Source: CAVVJA01 sp963809815
GTDB taxonomy: Bacteria; Actinomycetota; Actinomycetes; Mycobacteriales; Jatrophihabitantaceae
Length of the DNA stretch: 64,000 bases
Assembly: GCA_963809815.1 (NCBI GenBank)
Contig: CAWELM010000010.1
Coordinates: 124,001 to 188,000, forward strand
Direction of reading: 5' to 3'
The position numbers and the translations under genes were made by a program. Below the pieces are notes generated by a model. It was given only the letters and a program-made list of their open reading frames with translations, was not told the DNA's origin and made no database searches. Below, in pieces: positions 18,065 to 27,155 of the stretch; within the stretch, counting starts at the first letter, position 1; every line of letters starts with the position of its first letter.

Positions 18065-18453
18065 GCGGGTTCGTCGACACCAACGTGCTGATCCGGCATC
18101 TGACCAGTGGCCCGCCGGCCATGTCGAAACGGGCGACAGCGTTCCTACGGGAGGCGTCCAAGCTCTATCTGACCGACTTGGTCGTGGCCGAGACGATCTA
18201 CGTTCTGGAGTCGTACTACGAAGTGCCGCGCGAGCAGATCGCGACCACGATCCGATCACTGCTCGCCTTCGACTCGATCTCCGTAGTGGATCGCGATGTA
18301 CTCCTGCGCGCGGTCGAGGTATATGAGATCGATCGGCTCGACTTCGCCGAGGCCTATCTCGTCGCCTGTGCCGAGAGCACCGCCATCGGCCGTGTCGTCT
18401 CCTTCGACCGCTCGATCGACCGAGTCTCCTCCATCGAACGCGTCGAGCCGTAA
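18061..18453 (+). CDS. vapC: PIN-domain toxin ribonuclease (VapC)
   Basis: 130 residues. The acidic metal site of PIN nucleases is complete: Asp6 (FVDTNVLIR), Glu44 (VAETIYVL), Asp94 (RLDFAEAYL) and Asp116/Asp120 (SFDRSID). It should be a Mg2+-dependent RNase, neutralised by the antitoxin upstream. Located next to the integrase attachment site, a frequent place for stabilising toxin-antitoxin pairs. Confidence 0.9.
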   Translation: MSGFVDTNVLIRHLTSGPPAMSKRATAFLREASKLYLTDLVVAETIYVLESYYEVPREQIATTIRSLLAFDSISVVDRDVLLRAVEVYEIDRLDFAEAYLVACAESTAIGRVVSFDRSIDRVSSIERVEP

Positions 18454-18676
18454 CCCGTAACCGACTGCGGATCCGACTACATGCGGTCAGTTCGGCGGCA
18501 CGTACCTTACCTCGATTCAGCACGGCTCTCGCGCAGTACGCCGATTACTTCGCGGACTTCGGGGTGCGTTGTCCGTCCCTGTGTAAGTGATTATGTGCGG
18601 CCGATGCAAAGCGAGTCGCTCGTAAGTGCTTCCCAATATGGCCGAAGGTCGCGCATGGCGGCTTCTTGCGAGCCGT

Positions 18677-18692
18677 TACATTGCCGATCATG
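18677..18692 (+). promoter_or_regulatory. -10 box of an apparent leaderless mRNA
   Basis: TACATT at 18677-18682 is followed after exactly 7 nt by the ATG at 18690, the spacing of a leaderless transcript. No ribosome site is present. Confidence 0.45.
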
Positions 18693-19610
18693 AGTTTGGC
18701 CGACCGGATTGCCAGCGGGTCGGGAGAGTTCCTCCTGTTTGCGTTGACACCGCCGCGCGCAGCCAGCGCCGGCGACCGGGCGCAAGAGATCGCCGACGCC
18801 ACCCTCGCTCGCCTCGGGCCCTTGGACGTCGATGGGTTAATCCTTTACGACCTCGCCGACGAAGCGGCGCGCAACCCGGCGCAGCGGCCCTTCCCGTTCA
18901 TGCCGACCCTTGACCCGGCGGCCTTCCTCGCCGACAACCTCACTAACTGGGCAGCCCCGGTGATCGTCTACCGTGCGGTGGGCAAGTACTCACCTGCGCA
19001 GCTGCGGGCCTGGTTCGAGGAGCAAGATCCTTCGCGGGTGATGACGGTGCTGGTCGGAGCGGCCAGCCGCGGAAGCCGGCCACAGACGTCATTGACGCAG
19101 GCGCAGGCACTGAGCCGCGAAGCGAACCCGGCGTTGTTGGTGGGCGGTGTCGCGATACCCGAGCGGCACAGTCGGCGCGACGACGAACATCTGCGACTGC
19201 TGGCGAAGCAGGACGCGGGCAACCGCTTCTTCGTGACCCAGGTCGTCTACGACATCAACGCGGCGAAGAACCTGGTCTCCGATTACCACTACGCGTGCGC
19301 CGAGCGCGGCACCGGCGTCGCACCCATCGTCTTCACATTCTCGGTATGCGGGTCGATGCGCACCCTGGAGTTCCTGCGCTGGCTCGGCGTTGACGTCCCG
19401 CGCTGGATCGAGAACGACCTCAGACACGCGACCGACCCGCTCGACGCGTCCTACCGGCTGGCTCTCGCCACGGCTACCGACCTCATCACCTACTGCCGCG
19501 ATCTCGGCGTCCCGTTCGGCATCAACGTCGAAAGCGTGTCTATCCGGCGCGTCGAAATCGAGATGGCAGTGCGTCTGGCGGTGCAACTCAGTGCTGAGCT
19601 TCGCGTGTGA
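18690..19610 (+). CDS. methylenetetrahydrofolate reductase-like protein
   Basis: 306 residues, start at 18690 supported by the -10 box 7 nt before it. Sequence such as GLILYDL near residue 50, GGVAIPERHSRRDDEHLRLL and NRFFVTQVVYD corresponds to the TIM-barrel MTHFR/MetF fold (family motifs GIALPERH and FFVSQ). It is shorter and more divergent than E. coli MetF and resembles the non-canonical MTHFR of mycobacteria, which reduce 5,10-methylene-THF to 5-methyl-THF for methionine synthesis. Whether it uses FAD cannot be judged. The start of the next gene may overlap its end. Confidence 0.75.
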   Translation: MSLADRIASGSGEFLLFALTPPRAASAGDRAQEIADATLARLGPLDVDGLILYDLADEAARNPAQRPFPFMPTLDPAAFLADNLTNWAAPVIVYRAVGKYSPAQLRAWFEEQDPSRVMTVLVGAASRGSRPQTSLTQAQALSREANPALLVGGVAIPERHSRRDDEHLRLLAKQDAGNRFFVTQVVYDINAAKNLVSDYHYACAERGTGVAPIVFTFSVCGSMRTLEFLRWLGVDVPRWIENDLRHATDPLDASYRLALATATDLITYCRDLGVPFGINVESVSIRRVEIEMAVRLAVQLSAELRV

Positions 19611-21128
19611 CTTGGTCAGCCATGCCGCGGTCGCGCGATTGAGCGGCAAGTGGATCCAGCGTGAGACGGCCGCTCGCGAGCTGGCCCGCGGCACCCGGCT
19701 TGGCGCAGCGACCGCGGTCGCGGGGCTGTTCATCCTGGCAGCGCCGGCGGTGGCGGCCGATCCACCGACTCTGACCGGGTCCGCGCCGGTGGCTGCGCGC
19801 GGGCCGGGCATGGTCTGGTTCACCTACACCATCGATGTCGTGGTCGGTTTGGACTCTGCCAAGCTCACGACCCATCAGGATTCGTTGTTGCCCGCCGACG
19901 CGGGGTCGGTCACCTTCGACGGGACTGCCGTCGCGCGCTCCCAGATCGCGGTGAGCGGCGGCGACCTGACCATACCGTTGGGCACGGTCGCGACCGGGGC
20001 GCACACCGTGCGGTTCACCGCGCGGGTGCCGGCCGCCCCGTCCACAGTGACCAGGTCCACCGCCGACCTCAGCTACGGCCAGGCTGGAGTGACGCAAGAC
20101 TCGCTGCACTCCGCAGCGGTGGTAGTAGACATCAACGAACCCGATATCGAGGTGCTTTCCGACTTCGGGGATCCGGTCCCGGAGCAGCCGGTCGGCACCG
20201 GGACTTTCGGCGGGTGGGATTTTTCGGTGCGCAACATCGGGTTCGGCGCGCCGCCGACGACGCTGCGGTTCACCGTGCCCGAGGGTCTGGACATGACAGC
20301 GATGGATGTGCAGCGGGAGACGTCCCCCCTGTCCCGCTGCGGTGCAGCCCGAGCACACCCGGGCAGCTTGAGTGCGCGCTGGGCACGCTGGCATACAGAG
20401 AATTCGTGGGCGTCAGTATCACCTTCGCCGCGTCCGCGTCCGCGATCCCAGCCACGACGGCCAGCCTGGCCATCACGGCCACTCCGGATCAAGGCGTTGA
20501 TCAGGATCCATCGAACAACACCATCACCGTGCCGATCCGGTTCACCGGGTTAGCGGACCTCACCAGCCGCGTCACGACCCCGACCCCGAAGGTCACCGTC
20601 GGACACTCCACGGTCGTCACCGTGACAGTGCACAACAACGGGCCGCAACCGGCGCACGTCACCATCGCCTTCGTGAGCCTCGATCTGTTCAACGACCAGT
20701 TCGGCCATTTCCAGTTCACCCGCTTTGACGGCGATACGGGCGGTGCTCCCCTTGACTCAGGCTTCATCGAATGGATTATCGGCACCCTCGAACCCGGGAA
20801 GACGGCCACCGCGCATTTGACCGTACGCGCGATCTCCGTCGGCACCGGAAATATCACCATCGACAGCGAGTCAACCGCCGGCGATCCATCATCGTGCAAA
20901 CAGAAATTCTGCGGACCGCGGCTCACCCTGACCGCAATCGCCGAAACCCCGACACCGACCCCGACCCCGACTCCGACCGCTCATGTCACCCCAACCCCGC
21001 CGGCCGGCAGCCACCAACTCGCCGCCACCGGGACCAGTCCGTGGCCGCTGACCTGGCTCGGATCTGCGCTTCTGGCCACCGGCGCCATCCTGACCTACCA
21101 AGGCCGTCGGCGCGGCAAACGCACCTAA
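19591..21128 (+). pseudogene. cell-wall-anchored surface protein with LAATG sorting signal, frameshifted
   Basis: About 512 residues across two frames. N-terminal export signal (GAATAVAGLFILAAPAVAA), two or three beta-sandwich repeats of the DUF11/CARDB type (VGHSTVVTVTVHNNGPQPAHV), a Pro-Thr repeat spacer (20945-21000), then HQLAATG, a 20-residue hydrophobic segment and the basic tail GRRRGKR. LAxTG is the pentapeptide recognised by class E sortases. The frame changes at a run of six C (about 20324-20329); one added C restores it (...TSPPVPLRC). Could be sequence error, decay or phase variation. Start is uncertain (GTG 19591 or TTG 19639). Confidence 0.75.
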
Positions 21129-21343
21129 ACATCGCTCGCGGTCGATCCACGAAAATACGGATTGTCTGAGCACCTACATTCAGTGAATGGGACAAAGACC
21201 GCCGAGCAGATGATCCCCCACGCGACCAAAGGTCAACCGACTTCAATAGCGCGACACTAGGTCCAATTCCTCGACGCTGAATAGCGTATCCGGACCGCGG
21301 GAGACTGCCGCATGTACCTTCACAAGTATCTCCTGTTCCGGGC

Positions 21344-22783
21344 TCAAGCCGGGATGTTGATGGATTTGGTGTTCAGATAGGCATCGAGTCCCTCGGGTCC
21401 AAACTCTTTTCCTAGGCCGCTCGCCTTCCAGCCACCGAAGGGTGAGCCAGGGTCGAGGGTCCACATGTTTAGGCCAATAGTCCCCGTCTGTACCCGCCGC
21501 GCAACCGTGAGCGCTCGCTCGCTGTCGGCGCTCCATACAGAGCCTGCAAGGCCATAATCGCTATCATTCGCGATTTCGACAGCCTCGTGCTCGGTGTCGA
21601 ATGGAATAACGCACACCACGGGCCCAAAGATCTCCTCCCGGGCGATCGTCATCGAGTTGTCGACGTCCGCGAAGATCGTGGGTTGTACGAACCAGCCCGC
21701 ATCTAAGCCCTTAGGGCGGGCACCTCCGGTAACAAGTCGCGCACCCGCGGCCCTGCCCTGCGCAATATAATCCTCAACTACCCGCCGTTGCCGCGCTGAG
21801 ACAAGCGGCCCCATGGTTGTCGAAGGGTCTAGAGGATTGCCGATGACAAACTTCTCAGCAACGGCAGACAAGCCATCCACAACCTCCGAATAAATTGACC
21901 GTGGCGCTAGCACCCGAGAGTTCAAGAAGCACGATTGGCCAGTGTTCACAAACGACAGGAACGCGAGACCTTGCATTACCTGAGACAAGTCCGCATCATC
22001 CAGGATGATCGCAGCGGACTTCCCACCCAACTCGAGTGTGACAGGTTTCAGGGCTGCGCCGCAGACGGCGCCGATGGCCCGGCCAGCGGCCGTGGAGCCT
22101 GTGAAGGCAACCTTGTCGACGAGGGGATGGCGAACAAGCGCGTCACCCGTGTCGCGTCCACCGGTTACGAGATTGATCACACCAAGAGGGATGCCTGCCT
22201 CGTGTGCTGCCTCAACCAGGTAGGCAGCGTCAAGCGATGTCTCCGGGGACGGCTTGATCACGACTGTGCACCCAGCAGCCAGCGCCGGGCCGATCTTCAT
22301 TCCCATCAGTCCCAGTGGGTAGTTCCATGGGACGATCACCGCGACTACGCCTACCGGTTCGCGTTGGATCAGCACCGTGCCCTGATACGAAATCGCCTGA
22401 CGGGTCTCGTCAGCATAACCACTTCGTGCAAGTCCGGCGTAGTATCGAAGAGATCCCGACATTGATTCAACATTGGCGGATAGGGAGAGCGCCAGGGGCA
22501 TGCCATTCTCCCGGGAAACCATCTCGCTAATTTCCTTGGCTCGCGCGAGAACCGCGTCGGCGAATCGCTCCATCAGATCAGCACGGAAGTCAGGTGACGT
22601 CGCCGCCCATTCGCGCGTCGTCGCGTGTGCCGCCTTCACTGCCTGATCGACGTCTTGGGCATTGGCCTCGGGGACATTGCCTAGGGGCAGACCTGTCGCC
22701 GCCTCGGTAACGGGTATTATTTGATCCGAGGATGGGGCGACCCACTTGCCGCCGATGAAGAATTTGCCGCGCTTATCACTCAC
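21344..22783 (-). CDS. NAD(P)-dependent aldehyde dehydrogenase
   Basis: 479 residues from GTG 22783 (GGGAG upstream); an upstream in-frame start adds 60 unlikely residues. All family landmarks are present: VIVPWNYPL (oxyanion Asn), KPSPETS, FTGSTAAGRAI (Rossmann variant GxTxxG), TLELGGKSA (general base Glu), catalytic Cys285 in NTGQSCF, and EEIFGPVV. Belongs to the broad substrate ALDH group (betaine-/salicyl-aldehyde-like). It stands alone between integrated DNA segments and codon use seems less GC-biased than neighbours, hinting at separate acquisition. Substrate not inferable. Confidence 0.92.
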   Translation of the reverse strand: MSDKRGKFFIGGKWVAPSSDQIIPVTEAATGLPLGNVPEANAQDVDQAVKAAHATTREWAATSPDFRADLMERFADAVLARAKEISEMVSRENGMPLALSLSANVESMSGSLRYYAGLARSGYADETRQAISYQGTVLIQREPVGVVAVIVPWNYPLGLMGMKIGPALAAGCTVVIKPSPETSLDAAYLVEAAHEAGIPLGVINLVTGGRDTGDALVRHPLVDKVAFTGSTAAGRAIGAVCGAALKPVTLELGGKSAAIILDDADLSQVMQGLAFLSFVNTGQSCFLNSRVLAPRSIYSEVVDGLSAVAEKFVIGNPLDPSTTMGPLVSARQRRVVEDYIAQGRAAGARLVTGGARPKGLDAGWFVQPTIFADVDNSMTIAREEIFGPVVCVIPFDTEHEAVEIANDSDYGLAGSVWSADSERALTVARRVQTGTIGLNMWTLDPGSPFGGWKASGLGKEFGPEGLDAYLNTKSINIPA

Positions 22784-23219
22784 TATAGGCTCCCACTGTT
22801 TGATACGTATCGACCGATTTGCATCGTGCGCATACTGCCTGAGCCTGGCCGGCGAGCCGAGAAGTCCTCGCAAAATGTACTTGCGACGAGTGGTGCCACT
22901 CTGAGGCCTCTCTTGACCGATGTACATCTGGCGCCGGCTGGCGCGCCTGCAGCGAGGTCGCATCGCCCGTCAGGATCCTTTTAGCGTTGTCGATCTTGCT
23001 AGCTTCATCCGCCGGGGCTGACTTGCTCTCCCATGTTTACCACCTACGACGACGTTGGCCAACGTCGGTTCTCGGTATGAGCACCTGGCGACCGCGGCAA
23101 TGTGCGCCTGCTACAACAGGCAGAATTCGACCAGCGGTTGACGGCACAACGGTAGCGGTGTTGCCCGATTGGGGGTGGGGACTGGGTAGTAGATCGTCGT
23201 CGCGACGATGATCAAGGTC
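22784..23219. other. no gene recognised
   Basis: Upstream of the aldehyde dehydrogenase and next to the MMPL remnant; no regulator gene found in it, and only shadow frames. Confidence 0.4.
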
Positions 23220-23464
23220 GTTGCGACAGGGACGGAGTCGGCGACGGTTACGGTGTGTTGCGGATCAGTCGGAAACGCAGCCACCAAACGGTCATGCGCC
23301 CGCTCGGACTGCGGGTTGTTCGTCGGTGACGACTGCGTAGTGAACCCCGTCAAAGCGAACGCGAGCGCAGCGAACGAACCGAGAAGGACGAGGCCCCAAG
23401 CCGCAAACGTCCGCCCGGGACGTCGGCTACACGCGCGAGCGACAGATGTGGTCGAGAATCCCAT
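23220..23464 (-). pseudogene. N-terminal fragment of an MMPL-family transporter
   Basis: Reading leftward from 23464, SVARACSRRPGRTFAAWGLVLLGSFAALAFAL and SSPTNNPQSERAHDRLVAAFP match the first TM helix and the start of the periplasmic porter domain of MMPL/RND exporters. After about 80 residues the sequence leaves the family and the other eleven TM segments are absent. A 5' stub of a lipid/drug exporter gene. Confidence 0.55.
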
Positions 23465-23820
23465 AGCGCACCCCCAATGCCGCGGGCCCGACCCTCATTG
23501 TCAATCCCCGTCCACACGACGCCTAGCGATATAAACGGCAAGTTCGGCGGTCAACGCGCAACTGAGTGTCTGCGTGCAGCGCTGGTGCGGTGTGCCGCAT
23601 GTGCCTCGGGTGGGCGTGTGTGCAGTGCCACCAACGATGCGCTCGACTGTCCTCGGTGGCGGTCTCCCGCAGAGCGGGTCACAAATCTGCGTGTGGCGAG
23701 GTAGCGGCGGCTTCGTCTTTGTGCCCTCGCTGTTTGCAAGGCGAGACTGGTCTAACGGAGTGAGAGTCATGCTGCGGACGTCCCATGATTGGCTGAACCG
23801 CACACCGTAGGGGAGGTCTC
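23465..23820. other. no gene recognised
   Basis: Shadow frames only, between the MMPL stub and a short ORF at 23821. Confidence 0.4.
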
Positions 23821-23883
23821 GTGCCGAAGGCCGACTACACGATCAATTACGAGCCGATGTTTGACGAGTACAGCGGTCCGTGA
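23821..23883 (+). pseudogene. 20-codon gene start, interrupted
   Basis: GTG at 23821 follows a strong GGGGAGG by a few nucleotides and reads PKADYTINYEPMFDEYSGP before a stop. A good initiation signal with so short a frame suggests the beginning of a real gene whose remainder was lost, possibly when the recombinase cassette beginning at 24091 arrived. Confidence 0.3.
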
Positions 23884-24090
23884 TCGGACGTGCTTGGCGC
23901 AGGGGTGACGTGTGCGGTGTTCGGATCATCTACATCGGCATGTCCGGTAGATGACGCCGGGCACATACAGTCTCATCTGCGCGGCTTGATCGAGGCTGTG
24001 TCCGCCGCGTAGGCCGCACCTATCGACTAATACACGGGTGATCTTCGTGTCATACCGGGCGGGCGGTTCGGTCGCTGCGAGCGTTCGGTT

Positions 24091-25149
24091 ATGACTGGTT
24101 TTCCTTCTCTGGTGCGCTCGACCTCGCCGTCGGGCCAGGTGCGGTATCGGCTCGGCGATCGGCTCGTGGACCGGTACCTGGAGTTTGTCGCTGGCCGGGC
24201 GCGGCCAAACACGTTGCGGGCGGTCGCCTTCGATCTGAAGACGTTCTTCACGGTGATCGTGAAGAGCCCGACCGACGTCGAGCCGGCGGACGTGTTCGAG
24301 TTCCTCGCCGCGCAGCGTGGCGACCGGACGGTGGTGCGGTTGGCTGACCGCGAGTCGGGGGTGTCGGCGCGGACGATCGCCCGGCGGCTGTCGTCGGTGT
24401 CGGGGTTCTATGCGTACGCGATCGCCCGCGGCGACACCGGCGTGCGGTCCAATCCGGTGCCGCGTGGGTTGGCGACCCGACGCCACGGCGACGGACGCGG
24501 CTCGCGGGTGCCGCTGGTGCGGGTGCCTCGCACGTTGCCGACGATCCTCGCGCCCGCCGACGCGGACCGGCTTGTCGCTGCGTTGCGCACCCACCGCGAC
24601 CGGGCCATGGTGCTGGCGATGCTGCTGGCCGGGCTGCGCCGCTGCGAGGTGCTCGGGCTGCGGTTCACCGACGTGCAGGTTGCCGACCGGCGGCTGGTGA
24701 TCACCCAGGGCAAGGGTGGACACCACCGGGTAGTGCCGGTCGCGAACCGGTTCTTCGACGCCCTCGGCGCTTACTTGCACGACGAGTGGCCGGCGACCGC
24801 CCGCACCGACCAGGTGTTCGTGGTGCTCAAAGGCCCGCGCCGCGGGCTGCCGCTGAGCGCGGAGGGGGTGGACGAGATCCTCGACGGCGCCCGCCGCAGG
24901 GCCGGGCTTGAGCACGCCACCTGCCACGAACTGCGGCATACCTGCCTGACCCGACTGCGCGAGGCCGGCATGGCGCTGGAGGCGGTGCAGGCCCAAGCCG
25001 GGCACCGGTCCCTGGAGTCCACGCGGGTCTACTTGCACCTGACCAATGACTGGCTGGCGGAGCAGTACCGGCGGGCCGCAGCGCTCATCGACGCCGACGT
25101 CGCCGCGGTCGCGGAGATGCTCGCAGCGCAGCAAGTCGGTGCCCGGTGA
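24091..25149 (+). CDS. tyrosine recombinase, first gene of Tn554-like cassette
   Basis: 352 residues. SAM-like N-terminal domain about 15-110 (DRYLEFVAGRARPNTLRAVAFDLKTF), catalytic domain with Arg183 (GLRRCEVLGL), His279 and Arg282 (HELRHTCL), His305 (GHRSL) and Tyr314 (RVYLH): a complete active site. Overlaps the next recombinase gene by 4 nt (GTGA). Two different tyrosine recombinases followed by a short ORF in one operon is the layout of Tn554-type tnpA-tnpB-tnpC and related recombinase trios. Confidence 0.9.
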   Translation: MTGFPSLVRSTSPSGQVRYRLGDRLVDRYLEFVAGRARPNTLRAVAFDLKTFFTVIVKSPTDVEPADVFEFLAAQRGDRTVVRLADRESGVSARTIARRLSSVSGFYAYAIARGDTGVRSNPVPRGLATRRHGDGRGSRVPLVRVPRTLPTILAPADADRLVAALRTHRDRAMVLAMLLAGLRRCEVLGLRFTDVQVADRRLVITQGKGGHHRVVPVANRFFDALGAYLHDEWPATARTDQVFVVLKGPRRGLPLSAEGVDEILDGARRRAGLEHATCHELRHTCLTRLREAGMALEAVQAQAGHRSLESTRVYLHLTNDWLAEQYRRAAALIDADVAAVAEMLAAQQVGAR

Positions 25150-26448
25150 ACGCGTCCCCGGCCTCAGCGTCACAACCGGCGCGCAGCCAAGCGGATATCG
25201 AGTGGGCCGAGATCGCCGCGACCGCACCGCAACTGGCCCAGACCATGCGCCGCTACCTGCGGCAGGCGGCGACGTTCCTCGCCCCGGCCAGCGTTGATGT
25301 CGCCGACAACTCGCTGCGGATCTTCGCCCGCTGGCTGCTGGCCAACACCACCGTCGTCGCGGTCGCCGACGTCACCCGCGACGCGATCGAGGACTTCAAG
25401 GTCTACCTCGCCGCCCGGCCGGGCAACCGCGGCGGGTCGTTGAGTGAGAACACCCAACGGCAGCGGCTGCGCACCCTGCGGGTGTTCTTCGAGCGGATCA
25501 TCGAATGGGACTGGGCCGATACCCCGCCGCGCAACCCGATCCTGAACTGGGATCTGCCCAAACGGCCCGAGCCGCTGCCGAAGTTCCTCGACGACGCCGA
25601 CGCCGCGAAGTTCATGCTCGCCGCCCGAGCCAGCAAGGACCCGCGCGACCGGCTGATCGTGGAACTGCTCGCCCGCACCGGAATGCGCAGCGGTGAGCTC
25701 ATCGGCCTCGACGCCGACGCCGTGGTCCGCATCGGAACCGGTCACTGGCTGCGGATCCCGCTCGGCAAACTCCGCAACGACCGATACGTGCCGCTGCACC
25801 CACAGCTGGTGGAGTTACTCGCCGACGTGGACCGCGACGAACCTCGAGCACATCCGCCGGCACCGGCGCCTGGTCACCGACCACCGCGGCCCATTGAACC
25901 GCTTCATCGTCGAACGCACCGTCGCGCGCGTGGGCCGCGCCGCTGGCGTGCCCGGCGTTCACCCGCACCGTCTGCGGCACACGCTGGCCACGCAGGCCAT
26001 CAACCGTGGCATGCGGCTGGAAGCGATCGCCGCGCTACTCGGGCACCGAAAGATGGAGATGACGCTGATCTACGCGCGTATCGCCAACCGCGTCGTCGCC
26101 GACGAATACCAAGCAATCAGTGCCAAGATCGATGCCCTCTACGGCCAGCAACTGGAACTGCCCGCGGACTACGAGACCAACGGCATGGCCCGACTGCGCC
26201 GGGAAGCCACCGCCCGGATGCTCGGCAACGGCCTATGCACCCGCCCCGTCGAACTCGACTGCCGCATGGAATCGGCCTGCGAAACGTGCAGCTACTTCCG
26301 CACCAGCGTCGAGTTCCTGCCCATCCTGACCCGCCAGCGCGACCACGCCGCCGAACGGGGCCAGACCGACCGCGCAGCCCTCTTCGACGGCCTCATCACG
26401 CGAGCCGAAACCACAACCCAGCCATCGACCGGAGCTGACCATGCCTGA
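25146..26448 (+). pseudogene. second tyrosine recombinase (TnpB-like), +1 frameshift
   Basis: About 434 residues when the two frames are joined. First part: SAM-like region and GMRSGELIGLDAD (catalytic Arg), to LLAD near 25826. Second part (other frame): NLEHIRRHRR, HPHRLRHTLATQ (His-x-x-Arg), GHRKMEMTLIYARI (His and Tyr), then a C-terminal tail with four Cys (LCTRPVELDC, CETCSYF) typical of actinobacterial TnpB-like recombinases and probably metal-binding. One extra G near 25827 causes the break; removing it gives LADWTATNLEH. Either inactivated or a sequencing error. Confidence 0.85.
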
Positions 26449-26674
26449 CGCCAGAATCGAGTTCACCGACGCTGTCGAGCTCGCCGAGATGCTCGAGTTC
26501 ATCGCCCGATGGTTGTCAGGAGACCAGCGCCAGACCCTCGCTGACAGCTTCGCCGCCTTCATCGGCCCGCACACCACCTACCGCACCGACGACCTCATCG
26601 CCGACCTCCACCGATTCGTCTTCCTACTCGGCGTCAGCGACGGCGAAGAACTCTTCGGTGACCTCACATCATGA
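26441..26674 (+). CDS. small accessory protein of the recombinase cassette (TnpC-like position)
   Basis: 77 residues, ATG overlapping the end of the second recombinase by 8 nt. Acidic, helical (AVELAEMLEFIARWLSGD...FAAFIGPHTTY...DDLIADLHRFVFLLG). Similar small ORFs follow recombinase pairs in actinobacteria. No DNA-binding motif is visible. Role presumably in orientation or frequency of transposition by analogy with Tn554 TnpC, but this is inference. Confidence 0.65.
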   Translation: MPDARIEFTDAVELAEMLEFIARWLSGDQRQTLADSFAAFIGPHTTYRTDDLIADLHRFVFLLGVSDGEELFGDLTS

Positions 26675-27020
26675 TCAACAAACTGGACCACGAACAGCCC
26701 GCACTTGACAGGATCACCCGTATAACGACGGGTAGCGCGCAGTATCGGCACCGGATCTGATTAGGCCGATTGGGTCGTGCACGCCGCTACTCGGTCGAGT
26801 AACCGCTCGAGCCGCGCCGCTGAAACCGAAATCGAACGAAAGTCGATCTTGACGGGCGGCGAAGATCAACCTCTTGGTTGCAATTTGGTTGCAACGGAGT
26901 CGGTTCTTCCGTGCCCGCTGGCGTTCGCCGTCGACCGCTCAGACGTTGGAGGCCCCGTTTTCCGGGATTTCCGTCTCGCAGCGAACTTGACCGAACGTGC
27001 CATTGCTTGGCTGGCAGTGT
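26675..27020. other. no gene; element end region
   Basis: Contains the hairpin repeat at 26716-26739 and then sequence read through by spurious ORFs on the minus strand that translate the adjacent tmRNA-like end (see rejected list). Confidence 0.5.
26716..26739. repeat. hairpin repeat shared with 15167-15188
   Basis: CCCGT-ATAACG-ACGGG followed by TAGCGCG, 41 bp after the last cassette gene. The 17 bases from 26723 equal those from 15172. May be the right-hand recombination end of the cassette or a transcription terminator hairpin. Confidence 0.45.
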
Positions 27021-27054
27021 GGGGGTCGGGGGTTCGAGTCCCCTCAGCTCCACC
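27021..27054 (+). other. 3' end of a tmRNA (ssrA)-like gene, attachment site
   Basis: T arm GGGGG-TTCGAGT-CCCCT (27028-27044) followed by CAGCTCC and ACC. CAGCTCCACC is the near-universal tmRNA 3' terminus (pairing with 5' GGGGCUG). The rest of a tmRNA (tag reading frame, 5' acceptor strand) is not upstream, so only the 3' end exists, as at the boundary of an element integrated in ssrA. A tRNA 3' end is the alternative reading. Confidence 0.5.
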
Positions 27055-27155
27055 CATCGGACGGCCCGGAATTACGGCTTCTTCTAACGCATGCGTGGGT
27101 GTCGTGATCGGATGTGAGTGAGCAACACGGCGTTCCTGCCTAGGTTTCTGGCTTG

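Noticed and set aside
20945..21000. Short tandem DNA repeat (CCGACC-like units)
   Set aside because: It encodes the Pro-Thr spacer of the surface protein; explained by coding and too irregular for a separate repeat call.
25146..26438. A single uninterrupted 430-residue recombinase in the first frame
   Set aside because: After LLADVDRD the frame becomes Pro/Arg/His-rich without catalytic residues; the HxxR and Tyr motifs are in the +1 frame.
26787..27053. Minus-strand ORFs reading GLEPPTPTLPA or EGTRTPDPHTAS
   Set aside because: These are antisense translations of the tmRNA/tRNA-like 3' end, a well-known source of false proteins near integration sites.
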